Positions 1-8,058 of a stretch of 64,000 bases of DNA are shown here, piece after piece (the stretch's first letter is position 1; each line of letters opens with the position of its first letter). This DNA is from Streptomyces coelicoflavus (lineage in GTDB: Bacteria > Actinomycetota > Actinomycetes > Streptomycetales > Streptomycetaceae), in contig NZ_BEWB01000007.1 in NCBI RefSeq assembly GCF_003112555.1, forward strand, positions 186,001 to 250,000. Reading direction: 5' to 3'. The notes under the pieces are model-generated. The model had not been told where the DNA came from, ran no database searches, and was given only the letters and a program-made list of their open reading frames with translations. The translations under genes and the position numbers were made by a program.

Positions 1-338
1 GGGCTGCGCTCGGCGTACAGCTCCACCAGGTCGAGCATGTCGCCGGTGCCGGAGCAGAAGCCGATGATGCCTGCGGTGTAGCCGCGGCCGTCACCGATGT
101 CCTCGATGTACCGGTACTGCGCCTTCCAGTCGAGCGAGGAGTTCTCCGCGCTCGACACCAGCTGCATGGCGATCTCCTTCTTCGCCGGGTCGTCGAGCCC
201 CGTCGCGCGCGCGGACGCCGCCGCGGCCCGCGAGGGGGTGAGAAGGGGGACTGTCGCCAGGGACGCGCATGCCATGGCGATCACGGTACGGCGCGAGGGG
301 CCTGCGGGGCGCGCCGGGTCGGGGAAGGGGTGCCTCAC
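1..338 (-). CDS. csnA: GH46 chitosanase, N-terminal part (runs off the window start)
   Basis: Secreted endo-chitosanase that hydrolyses beta-1,4 links in chitosan; only the first 112 codons lie in the window. A GTG start at 338 gives a basic, twin-arginine-like N-terminus (SRRTVI, residues 15-20) and a hydrophobic stretch ending in an Ala-rich cleavage region near residue 41. The mature start (TGLDDPAKKEIAM) and the SSAENSSLDWKAQY and IEDIGDGRGYT segments are hallmarks of Streptomyces GH46 enzymes. Glu65 and Asp83 fit the catalytic acid/base pair by their 18-residue spacing, the same as E22/D40 in the enzyme of strain N174. A palindrome lies 45-59 bp upstream of the start. The family call is very secure; the exact start is less so. 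Confidence 0.93.
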   Translation of the reverse strand, partial: MRHPFPDPARPAGPSRRTVIAMACASLATVPLLTPSRAAAASARATGLDDPAKKEIAMQLVSSAENSSLDWKAQYRYIEDIGDGRGYTAGIIGFCSGTGDMLDLVELYAERS

Positions 339-382
339 GGAATCTCCAGACGGGGTGGGGGGTTGGGAGTGCCGGGCACTGA

Positions 383-397
383 TAGGAAAGTTTCCTA
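383..397. promoter_or_regulatory. 15-bp perfect palindrome upstream of the chitosanase (putative operator)
   Basis: TAGGAAAGTTTCCTA is a perfect inverted repeat around a central G, in the promoter region of the chitosanase gene. Streptomyces chitosanase genes are known to be controlled by a ROK-family repressor (CsnR) acting on a palindrome of this general kind upstream of csn. I recall the family but cannot confirm the exact consensus. No ROK gene is in the window. Confidence 0.6.
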
Positions 398-501
398 CCA
401 GATATGCGGCGCACTGCACACCCGTCCCGCACGACATTGGTACGGACCGAGGGCGACCGGGCCCCCGCGCCCCCTCCGGAAGGCGGCCGCTCCGGCACCC
501 G

Positions 502-3249
502 TCAGGGCACCGGCTGCTCCGCCCAGATGACCTTGCCGGCCGGCGTGTAGCGGGTGCCCCAGCGCTCGGCGAGCTGCGCGACCAGGAACAGGCCGCGTCC
601 GCCCTCGTCCGTCATGGCCGCGTAGCGCAGATGGGGCGAGGTGCTGCTGCTGTCGAACACCTCGCAGATCAGGCTGCGGTCGCGCAGCATCCGGACGTGG
701 ACGGTCTCGCCGCCGTACCGGATCGCGTTGGTGACCAGTTCGCTGAGGATCAGCTCGGTGGTGAACGCCAGCTCGTCCAGGCCCCACTCGCCCAGCCGCC
801 GGGTGACCTGGGAGCGCACCTCGCCGACCGCCGCCGGATCGTTCGGGACCTCCCACTCCGCGACCTGGTCCGGGCCCAGCGTCCGGGTGCGGGCGACCAG
901 CAGCGCGATGTCGTCGCCCGGCCGGTCCGGGAGCCGGGCGTCCAGAACGGTGCGGCAGGTCTCCTCGGGCGTCTCGCCGGCCGTCTCCAGGGCCCGGCGC
1001 AGCTGCTCCAGACCGACGTCGATGTCGTGCACGCGGTCCTCGACCAGCCCGTCGGTGTACAGCACGAGCCGGCTGCCCTCGGCCAGCCGCAGTTCCGTCG
1101 TCTCGAACGGGAGGCCGCCCAGGCCCAGCGGCGGTCCCGCGGGCACCTCCGGGAACTCCACGGTGCCGTCGGGCCCGATCAGGGCCGGCGGCGGATGGCC
1201 CGCCCGGGCGATCACACAGGAGCCGGCCACCGGGTCGTAGATCGCGTAGAGACAGGTCGCGCCGGTCACCGGGGCGGTGCTGTCGTCGGTCGCCTCGTCC
1301 TGGTCGATCCGGCCGACCAGCTCGTCCAGGAGGCCGAGCAGCTCGTCGGGCGGCAGGTCGAGGGCGGTGAAGTTGTGCACCGCCGTCCGCAGCCGGCCCA
1401 TGGTGGCCGCGGCGTGCAGCCCGTGCCCGACGACGTCGCCGACGACGAGCGCGACCCGGGCCCCGGACAGCGGCAGCACGTCGAACCAGTCCCCGCCGAC
1501 CCCCGCCTGCGCGGGCAGGTAGCGGTAGGCGACGTCCAGGGCGTTCTGATCGGGCAGCCTGCGGGGCAGCAGACTGCGCTGGAGGGTCACCGCCATGCTG
1601 TGCTCGCGGGTGTAGCGGCGCGCGTTGTCGATGGAGACCGCGGCCCGCGCGACCAGCTCCTCGCCGAGTGCCAGCTCGTCCTCGTCGAACGGCTCGGGCT
1701 TGGCCGCCCGCCAGAAACTCACCACCCCGAGCACCAGCGTGCCCGCGCGCAACGGAACGGTGATCAGCGAGTGGACGCCGTACTCCACCACCTGGGCGGA
1801 ACGCTCGTAGTCCTGCGCCTGCCAGCCGGGGGCCTCGCCGAGGCGCGGCTCCAGGACGGCCCGGCCGCTGATCAGCGTGCGGCCCTGCGGGGAGGAGTCC
1901 ACGTAGCGGATCGGCCGGCCCACGGGATAGAGCGGGACCTCCTCGCTGACACCGCTGCGCGCGGTACGGCGCAACGGTGTCGCGCTGTCCGGCTGACCGC
2001 CGGCCAGCACGGTGTCGAACAGGTCCACGGTGACGTAGTCCGCGAACCGGGGCACGGCCAGCTCGCCCAGTTCCTCCGCGGTGCGGGTGACGTCCAGGCT
2101 GGTGCCGATGCCCACTCCGGCCGCGTACAGGATGTCCAGGCGCTCCCGGGCGGTCTCCGCCCGGCCGGACAGGGCCCGCAGCTCGGTGGAGTCGCGCAGG
2201 GTCGCGACGCAGCCGGCCGGGCCGCCCCGTACGTCCGTGGGCCGCTGGTTGATGGCCAGCAGCCGGTTCTTGACCAGGTGCACCTCGTCGGTGGCGGCCT
2301 GGCCGGAGGCCAGCAGCTGGGCCAGGTCGGACGGCAGGCCGAGGGCGCCGACGTGCCGGCCCTCGGCGTCGGGCGGCAGGGCGAGCAGCCGCCGTGCCTC
2401 GTCGTTGGCCAGGAGCAGCCTGCCCTCGCCGCCGACGATGAGTACGCCCTCACGCACGCTGTGCAGGACCGCGTCGTGGTGTTCGTACATCCGGGTCATC
2501 TCGTGCGGTCCCAGGCCGTGCGTCTGCCGCAGCAGCCGCCGGCTCACCAGGGCCGTGCCCCCCGTCGCCAGGGCCAGTCCGACGGCCGCCGCGATCAGTA
2601 CGAGGGGCAGCTGGCGGTCGGCGACCCCGCCCACGTTCTCCGTGGTGATGCCGGCCGAGACCAGGCCCACCACCTTCCCGTCGGGGGCCTTCACGGGCAC
2701 GACGGCCTGGACCAGCGGGCCGAGGGTGCCCTCGATCTCCTCGGTCACCGTCTTCCCGGCCAGCGCGGGGGCGATGTTCCCGACGAACTTCTTGCCGATG
2801 CGGTCCGGTTTGGGATGCGTGTAGCGGATGCCGTCGGGGTTGGTGACGACGACGAAGTCCACGTCCGTTGCCTTGCGCACCGTCTCGGCGCGGGGCTGGA
2901 GCACCGCCGTGGGGTCGGGGCTGCGCAGCGCCTCGAGGATGCCGGGGGAGTTGGCGAACGTCGCGGCCACGGCGACGGACCGGTTGCGGGCCTCCACCGT
3001 GCTGTCGTGCCGCACCTGGAGCACCAGCGCGACCGCCGCGGCCACCACGAGCAGCAGCACGATGACCACGTTCATCACGAAGACCTGGCCGGCCACGCTG
3101 CGTCCGGACAGCGCCGAGCGCAGCGCCGAGGCGGGCCGCCCCGCGTCCGCTCCCCGCCGTGACCGGTCCGCGTCCTGCCGGTGTCGGGCGTGCGGGCCGC
3201 CGGGACGACGGGGTGACCGTTCTCCCGATCGACCCATCAGTCGGACCAT
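502..3249 (-). CDS. Membrane-bound PP2C (SpoIIE/RsbU-type) phosphatase with sCache, PAS, GAF and HATPase domains
   Basis: Sensor phosphatase of the partner-switching type, expected to act on a phosphorylated STAS anti-anti-sigma factor. Two membrane segments (about residues 58-78 and 214-235) enclose an extracytoplasmic sCache-like domain resembling DcuS/CitA sensor kinases. A PAS domain (about 250-350, motif HDAVLHSVREGVLIV), a GAF domain (about 365-520) and the PP2C domain follow, with metal-binding motifs GGDWFD, GDVVGHG, YTDGLVED and DDIALL. The C-terminus is an RsbW-like HATPase (LILSELVTNAIRYGG). The reading frame stays open to a GTG at 3339 that has a GGAG, but codon use there is poor (TGT, AGA), so ATG 3249 was preferred; ATG 3237 is also possible. 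It follows the next phosphatase gene on the same strand. Confidence 0.88.
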   Translation of the reverse strand: MVRLMGRSGERSPRRPGGPHARHRQDADRSRRGADAGRPASALRSALSGRSVAGQVFVMNVVIVLLLVVAAAVALVLQVRHDSTVEARNRSVAVAATFANSPGILEALRSPDPTAVLQPRAETVRKATDVDFVVVTNPDGIRYTHPKPDRIGKKFVGNIAPALAGKTVTEEIEGTLGPLVQAVVPVKAPDGKVVGLVSAGITTENVGGVADRQLPLVLIAAAVGLALATGGTALVSRRLLRQTHGLGPHEMTRMYEHHDAVLHSVREGVLIVGGEGRLLLANDEARRLLALPPDAEGRHVGALGLPSDLAQLLASGQAATDEVHLVKNRLLAINQRPTDVRGGPAGCVATLRDSTELRALSGRAETARERLDILYAAGVGIGTSLDVTRTAEELGELAVPRFADYVTVDLFDTVLAGGQPDSATPLRRTARSGVSEEVPLYPVGRPIRYVDSSPQGRTLISGRAVLEPRLGEAPGWQAQDYERSAQVVEYGVHSLITVPLRAGTLVLGVVSFWRAAKPEPFDEDELALGEELVARAAVSIDNARRYTREHSMAVTLQRSLLPRRLPDQNALDVAYRYLPAQAGVGGDWFDVLPLSGARVALVVGDVVGHGLHAAATMGRLRTAVHNFTALDLPPDELLGLLDELVGRIDQDEATDDSTAPVTGATCLYAIYDPVAGSCVIARAGHPPPALIGPDGTVEFPEVPAGPPLGLGGLPFETTELRLAEGSRLVLYTDGLVEDRVHDIDVGLEQLRRALETAGETPEETCRTVLDARLPDRPGDDIALLVARTRTLGPDQVAEWEVPNDPAAVGEVRSQVTRRLGEWGLDELAFTTELILSELVTNAIRYGGETVHVRMLRDRSLICEVFDSSSTSPHLRYAAMTDEGGRGLFLVAQLAERWGTRYTPAGKVIWAEQPVP

Positions 3250-3369
3250 GTGCTCATGTCTACACTGCCGGGCCGCCGGAGGCGAGGGGCACCCCCCGTG
3301 ACGCGGCGGACCGCGGACGGGGTGCCGTCCCGTCCCCACCGGGCGTCTCCGGGGCGTCCGCCACCGCCC

Positions 3370-5988
3370 TCAGCCGGGGCTCCCGGGGCGGGCGCGCCGG
3401 GTGGCGAGCAGCAGGGCGATGTCGTCGGGACGGTCCGTGGTGTGGCGGGCGGTCACCACGATCCGGTCCGCGACGCCCGCGAGCGAACGGCTCCCCGGCC
3501 GCGGGGCGGGCGCTCCGGCCCGGGCCAGCGCGAGGCGCAGGGCGGTGATCCCGTCGTCGATGTCGGTGCCGGGCCGCTCCACGAGACCGTCCGTGTAGAG
3601 GGCGAGGACGGCTCCGGGCTCGATCCGGAACTCGCTCAGCGGGTAGGGCGCGCACGGGTCCACGCCGAGCACCACCCCGCCGGGCAGGTCGAGGGTCTCG
3701 GTGCGTCCGTCCGGGTGGCGCAGCAGCGGAGGAGGGTGTCCCGCGCGGGCCGCGCGGGCCCGTCCGGTGGCCGGGTCGAGCCGGATGTAGCAGCAGCTCG
3801 CGAAGAGGCCCGGGTCCAGATCGGCCAGCAGGTGGTTGACGCCGCTCATCACCTCGTCGGGCGGACGGTCGCCGAGGGCGAAGGCGCGTACGGCACTGCG
3901 CAGTTGCCCCATGGTGGCCGCGGCCTGCACGCCGTGCCCCTGGACGTCCCCGATGACCAGGGCCATCCCGTCCCCGGAGGCCACCACGTCGTACCAGTCG
4001 CCGCCCACCTCCATGCCCTGGGTGCCGGGCAGATAGCGGCCCGCCGTCTCGAGGAGCGGGTGCGAGGGCAGCCGCCGGGGCAGCAGCACCTCCTGAAGGC
4101 CGCGGGCGAGCGCGGTCTCGGACTCGTAGCGCCGGGCCTTCTCCATGGCGTGGGCGATGAGCCCGGCGAGGGCGGTGAGCACGGTGCGTTCCTCGGCGCT
4201 GAAGCTCCGGGACCGGTCGAAGCCGAGGATGCAGGAACCGACCGGGCGCCCGGAGGCGATCAGCGGCAGGAAGGCGCGGGCGCCCTCCGTGGCGTCCAGC
4301 GGGATGCCCGGGTACGCCGAGGCCAGTGCCTGCATCGTGTCGAAGAAGAGCGGCCGGCCGCTGGTCAGCGTCTCCACCCCGGGCAGCCGGGCGTCCAGCG
4401 GCACCCCTTCGAACGGGGCGAGGAAGCCGGGCGGGAAGCCCGTCTCCCAGGCCAGGTGCAGATGGCGGTCCTGGAGCAGGTAGATGGCGAGCCGGCGGCC
4501 GCCGAACGCCGACAGCAGCTCCCGTACGACCACGGCGGACACCTGGCGGGCGGTGACCGCCTCGGTGAGGGCCACGGCCAGGACGATCGGGCGGTACTCC
4601 GGTGCCGTCGCGGCGACCGGAGGCGCCGGGTCGCCCGGCTCGGTCCCGGAGGACGCGTCCAGCGTCGGGGTCTCCCCGGGCTCCGGGGTCGCCCCGGCTC
4701 CGTCGGCTTCCGGCCCGCCGTGCCCGGGGGCGAGGCCGGCGGACGCGTCGGCCACCCGGTTGGCCGGGCGGAGCGTGGCCGTCAGGAAGTCCGGCCCGGG
4801 GTACACGCAGACGGCGAGCCAGTCACCCTCGTAGGGCCGCGGCGTGGTGCGGCGGCCGGTGTCGGCCGGCCGCCGGACGTGGAAGCGGACCGGTTCCGGG
4901 GAGAGCAGGGCGCCGCGCAGGTGGTCCTCGTAGGCGGCCTGGTCCAGCCAGGGCACGGCCTCCCACAGCGAGCGGCCGAGCAGCGCGGCCCGCGGCCGGC
5001 CCAGCAACCGGGCGGCGCGGGGGTTGGCGTAGACGACGGTGCCGAGGCGGTCCACGCACAGGACGCCCTCCGGCAGCAGGTCGGCCGCGGCGTCGGCCAC
5101 GGCGCCGTCGAAGGGGTCGCGGACGGCGCCGCGCACCGGCCCGCCGGCGGGTGGTGCGGACCGGGGCCGCCACAGCTCCACCATGCGCAGCGCACCGTCC
5201 GCGGTGCGCACGTACAGGGGAAGCCGGGGTGCACTGCCCGCGGCGGTCTCCCGCAGCGCCGCGGTGATCCGGTGCCCGTCGTCGGGGGCCAGGGCGCCGG
5301 TGAGCGTCCCGAGTGCCGTCGGAACTCCGGCGGCCTCGGCCGGGACGCCGAGCAGGGCGCACAGCGGCTCGTCGAGGGTGACGGTGCCGGTGTCCGGCTC
5401 CCAGCCGAAACTTCCGGCGCGCCCCGGACGCCGCCCCGAGGCGGGTGGCCGCACACACAGCGGCTCCCCCTCCCAGGCGACCGGCGGCGCGTCCCGGCCG
5501 GCGTCCAGCCGCTCCAGGGCCGCGCCCAGATCCTGCGCCAGGCCCGCCACCCGGTCCACGCCCTCCAGCACGTCGGCGGCATGCGGGGCGGAGGGACGCA
5601 GGACGGTCAGCACACCGTACGTCCGGCTCGCGCCGGCGACCGGCACGTACAGGGACCCGAACGGGAACGGCAGACCGGCCGCGAACTGCGGGTACCGGCG
5701 CATGGTCTCGGCGGCGTTGGGCAGCACCACGCGGACGCCCAGCCGGTAGGCGTCGGCGGCCGGGAACGGGCTGTCGGCGTGCAGGCGCCACCAGGGGCGG
5801 AACAGCGGGCCGGGCAGTCCGGCGAGGACGGCGAGCCGCAGCAGGCCGGGGGTGGGGGAGCGCAGGTACACGCCGCCCACACGGCCCTCGGCCGCGCCGA
5901 TCGCCCGTGTGGACGCGTCGATCAGCAGTGCCGTCAGCCGTCCGGGCATCCGGTCGGTCTGCGCGGCGTCCTCGGCGCCTGTGTTCAT
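3370..5988 (-). CDS. Cytoplasmic PP2C (SpoIIE/RsbU-type) phosphatase with GAF-PAS-PAS-GAF sensor region
   Basis: Soluble 872-residue phosphatase with no membrane segment. An N-terminal GAF-like region (about 12-180) is followed by two PAS-like domains; the second contains LLPEGVLCVDRLGTVVYANP. An Ala/Pro-rich linker leads to a second GAF (about 490-640), and the C-terminus is a PP2C catalytic domain with GGDWYD, GDVQGHG, YTDGLVE and DDIALLL. There is no C-terminal HATPase, unlike the adjacent phosphatase. The start is ATG 5988, preceded by GAGGTGG at good spacing. It lies just upstream of the membrane phosphatase and is probably co-transcribed. The likely substrate is a STAS-domain antagonist such as the one encoded near 7.3 kb; that link is inference. 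Confidence 0.9.
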   Translation of the reverse strand: MNTGAEDAAQTDRMPGRLTALLIDASTRAIGAAEGRVGGVYLRSPTPGLLRLAVLAGLPGPLFRPWWRLHADSPFPAADAYRLGVRVVLPNAAETMRRYPQFAAGLPFPFGSLYVPVAGASRTYGVLTVLRPSAPHAADVLEGVDRVAGLAQDLGAALERLDAGRDAPPVAWEGEPLCVRPPASGRRPGRAGSFGWEPDTGTVTLDEPLCALLGVPAEAAGVPTALGTLTGALAPDDGHRITAALRETAAGSAPRLPLYVRTADGALRMVELWRPRSAPPAGGPVRGAVRDPFDGAVADAAADLLPEGVLCVDRLGTVVYANPRAARLLGRPRAALLGRSLWEAVPWLDQAAYEDHLRGALLSPEPVRFHVRRPADTGRRTTPRPYEGDWLAVCVYPGPDFLTATLRPANRVADASAGLAPGHGGPEADGAGATPEPGETPTLDASSGTEPGDPAPPVAATAPEYRPIVLAVALTEAVTARQVSAVVVRELLSAFGGRRLAIYLLQDRHLHLAWETGFPPGFLAPFEGVPLDARLPGVETLTSGRPLFFDTMQALASAYPGIPLDATEGARAFLPLIASGRPVGSCILGFDRSRSFSAEERTVLTALAGLIAHAMEKARRYESETALARGLQEVLLPRRLPSHPLLETAGRYLPGTQGMEVGGDWYDVVASGDGMALVIGDVQGHGVQAAATMGQLRSAVRAFALGDRPPDEVMSGVNHLLADLDPGLFASCCYIRLDPATGRARAARAGHPPPLLRHPDGRTETLDLPGGVVLGVDPCAPYPLSEFRIEPGAVLALYTDGLVERPGTDIDDGITALRLALARAGAPAPRPGSRSLAGVADRIVVTARHTTDRPDDIALLLATRRARPGSPG

Positions 5989-6245
5989 CGGTCCCACCTC
6001 GTCCGTGCGCCGCCACGCGGGTGACACAGCAAGAATGCGCCTCCTTCGACGGGGCGCGCACGCGGTCGGGGCGCACGGGTGAGCGTGACGCGTGGTGACG
6101 GGGCGTTGACCTCGCGGACGGGAGTCCGTAATCTCCTCCGCGACATTCGGAAAGCAGTCCGAAACTTTCGGCCCTCCAGGGCGGGATGCGGCGGCTTCCG
6201 CCCTTCCGGACGGCCTCCACGCACCGATTCAGGGAACGGGATGAC

Positions 6246-6527
6246 GTGAGCATGATGTTGAGACGCCTGTCGAGAGCGGCCGCCGCCGGTCTCGTGGCCG
6301 CCGCCGCGCTGACGGCCGCGGCCCACTCCGTCGAAGCCGCCGACACGCTGCGGTCCGCGGCGGCCGGCCAGGGCCGCTGCTTCGGCACCGCGGTGGCGGC
6401 GGACCACCTCGGCGAGGCCGACTGCGCCGCCCCGCCGGACCGCGGGTTCGGCTCGGTGACGCCCGAGGAGCGAGACGGAGTGGGACACCGGACGTGCGCG
6501 ACGAGCGAACGCCCCATCAGGACTTGA
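6246..6527 (+). pseudogene. Remnant of a secreted GH10 endo-xylanase (frameshifted and truncated)
   Basis: The frame begins with a signal peptide (LRRLSRAAAAGLVAAAALTA) and then matches the start of a GH10 xylanase: TLRSAAAGQGRCFGTAVAADHL aligns with the conserved LxxAAAxxGRYFGTAI segment, and FGSVTPE with FxxVTAENEMKWD. Right after VTPE one extra base breaks the frame. The +1 frame reads E-T-E-W-D-T, where a functional enzyme has E-N-E-M-K-W-D-T. Other family residues are altered too (Tyr to Cys twice, Ala to Pro). Nothing similar to the barrel or its catalytic glutamates follows. The original start is probably GTG 6246 or ATG 6252/6255. I read this as a dead gene, not a short secreted protein. 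Confidence 0.7.
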
Positions 6528-6681
6528 TCGCGCACGGGCCGGAGGCGAGACGTGTCCGAAAAGCGGCGCGTCCAGTGGAAGTTGGGGCAAACGGATCGTC
6601 GGGAGCGCCCCGGTGCGTATCGTGAGAGCCGGGGACCTTCGCTCCCTCCACTCGGCCCCGGACCGGACGGTGAGGCTCGGC

Positions 6682-7110
6682 ATGAATCCGGCGCACGGAC
6701 CCGGCACCGCGGACGGCTCCGTCGTGTCCGCGGTGGTGGAGTTCAGGGGCGGCTCCGCGATGATCCCCGCCTCCCGGGACGTCGTGCACGGCTTCGCCGC
6801 GCGCCTCGCCGAGCGTGGAGTGCCCCTGGGGGACGCCTTTGTGGACGCCGCCCGTCTGGTCGCGAGCGAACTGGTGACGAACGCGCTGCGGCACGCACCC
6901 GGCCCCTGCCGGCTGGAGCTGACCCTGGTGGACGACCGCGTGGAGATCGCGGTGTCGGACACCGGGGACGCGTTTCCCACCTTCCTGCCCCACGACCCCG
7001 TGCGGGTCGGCAAGCACGGGCTGGAGATAGTGACGCGGCTGTGCGACGAGGTCATCACCAAGCCGCACCCGACGGGGAAGACGGTGTACGCGAGCCTGCC
7101 GCTGACCTGA
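6682..7110 (+). CDS. RsbW-like ATP-binding anti-sigma factor/serine kinase
   Basis: 142-residue protein made almost entirely of a GHKL HATPase domain. The N box reads ASELVTNALRHA, the G1 box VSDTGDAFP, and the lid region VGKHGLEIVTRLCDEV. Such single-domain proteins bind sigma factors and phosphorylate STAS partners. ATG 6682 was chosen because GGTGAGG precedes it; an upstream GTG at 6613 lacks a comparable site. The gene faces the STAS gene at 7116-7481 with only 5 bp between their stops. Together with the two phosphatases it suggests a complete partner-switch cassette, but no sigma-B-type sigma gene lies in the window. Confidence 0.85.
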   Translation: MNPAHGPGTADGSVVSAVVEFRGGSAMIPASRDVVHGFAARLAERGVPLGDAFVDAARLVASELVTNALRHAPGPCRLELTLVDDRVEIAVSDTGDAFPTFLPHDPVRVGKHGLEIVTRLCDEVITKPHPTGKTVYASLPLT

Positions 7111-7115
7111 GCCGG

Positions 7116-7481
7116 TCAGCCGGCCAGGGCCTGCTCCACACTCGGGTAGCAGGGGATGAGCGCGTCCACGCCCACCAGCCGCAGCACGCGTTCGACGGCG
7201 TCACGCGGTGCGGCGAGCCGGAACCAGACGCCGCGGGACTCGGCGGCCCGGTGCGCGCAGATCAGTACGTTGATGCCGCTGGAGTCCAGGAATGCCACCT
7301 CGCCGAAGTCCACCACCGTGCCCGGCGCCGACTCCACCGAGGCCAGCAGGACCTCGCGCAGCGGACCGCTGCCGTCCAGATCGACCTCTCCGGCGAGGAT
7401 CACGAGGCTGACGCCGTCGCCCGTGGTGGTACGGGTGATCAGCAGCCGCTCCGGTAGCGCCGTCCCCTCGGTCTCCGCCAC
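7116..7481 (-). CDS. STAS-domain anti-anti-sigma factor (RsbV/SpoIIAA-like)
   Basis: 121-residue single STAS domain. The segment EVAFLDSSGINVLICAH contains the conserved DSSG turn whose serine is the phosphorylation site in SpoIIAA and RsbV. In the unphosphorylated form such proteins release sigma factors from RsbW-type kinases, and PP2C phosphatases reverse the phosphorylation. The GTG start at 7481 is preceded by GAGG. It converges on the RsbW-like gene, so the two are expressed from separate promoters. Confidence 0.88.
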   Translation of the reverse strand: MAETEGTALPERLLITRTTTGDGVSLVILAGEVDLDGSGPLREVLLASVESAPGTVVDFGEVAFLDSSGINVLICAHRAAESRGVWFRLAAPRDAVERVLRLVGVDALIPCYPSVEQALAG

Positions 7482-7650
7482 GCCGCCCCGCCTCTCGTGT
7501 GTGCCGCACGTGCCCGGCAGCCGTCGGTGGCTTGATGTTAAGTCCCTTCGCCGCCCGCGTGGACCACCCGGGCGGACCGGAACGCGTCGGCCGGAGCGGC
7601 CGTGCCGGGTTCGACGCGCGCGACGGCGCCGCTCTGACTACGGTCGAAGT

Positions 7651-7932
7651 GTGGTGGCACACACATTCGAGGAGCTCGTGCACAAGCGCCGCGCGGCGGA
7701 CCTGGCACAGCACCGGGTCGAGGAGCTGCGCGACTCGTACGGGCCGCCCATGGAGCATCGGTGGACCCCGCGGCAGTCGCACACCTACGAGACGGCCGTA
7801 CGGGCCTGGCGCGACCTGGACCGGGACGCGCGGACCGCGATGACGGAGTACGTCAAGGAGGGAGGCCGGTCCCGGCACAAGATCGAGGCGAAACTCCGCA
7901 GGGCCGTCCAGCAGGACGACCGCGACACCTGA
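7651..7932 (+). CDS. Small conserved-type protein of unknown function
   Basis: A highly charged 93-residue protein beginning VVAHTFEELVHKRRAADLAQHRVEELRDSYG and containing HRWTPRQSHTYETAVRAWRDLDRDARTAMTEY. It has no signal peptide or membrane segment and is predicted mostly helical. Two adjacent GTG codons (7651, 7654) can start it; no strong ribosome site is visible. Codon use fits a real Streptomyces gene. I do not recognise a family. A GC-rich inverted repeat follows its stop. Confidence 0.6.
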   Translation: MVAHTFEELVHKRRAADLAQHRVEELRDSYGPPMEHRWTPRQSHTYETAVRAWRDLDRDARTAMTEYVKEGGRSRHKIEAKLRRAVQQDDRDT

Positions 7933-7934
7933 CC

Positions 7935-7966
7935 GGGCGGGCGCCCGTCCCCGGGCCGCCCGCCGT
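7935..7966. terminator. Putative terminator between convergent genes
   Basis: GGGCGGGCGCCCG, a short loop, then CGGGCCGCCCGCC forms an imperfect GC-rich hairpin just after the small gene's stop and before the convergent glpD-like gene. Confidence 0.4.
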
Positions 7967-8058
7967 ACCGGCCGGCACCGCTCGGCCGCCCCGCCCGGCT
8001 CGACGCCCCAGCCCGCGAGCCGGGCGGCCGGCGTGCGGGCGGGGACACGGGGTCGGCT

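Noticed and set aside
97..6024. Very long plus-strand open frames (about 1021 and 924 codons) opposite the two phosphatase genes.
   Set aside because: They are antisense shadows caused by high GC in the third codon position. The translations are rich in Arg, Gly, Gln and His without domains, while the minus-strand frames contain complete PP2C, GAF and PAS motifs.
6186..6527. Treating the short xylanase-like frame as an intact 113-residue secreted protein.
   Set aside because: The match to GH10 stops at a single-base insertion inside a conserved motif, and the downstream residues look random.
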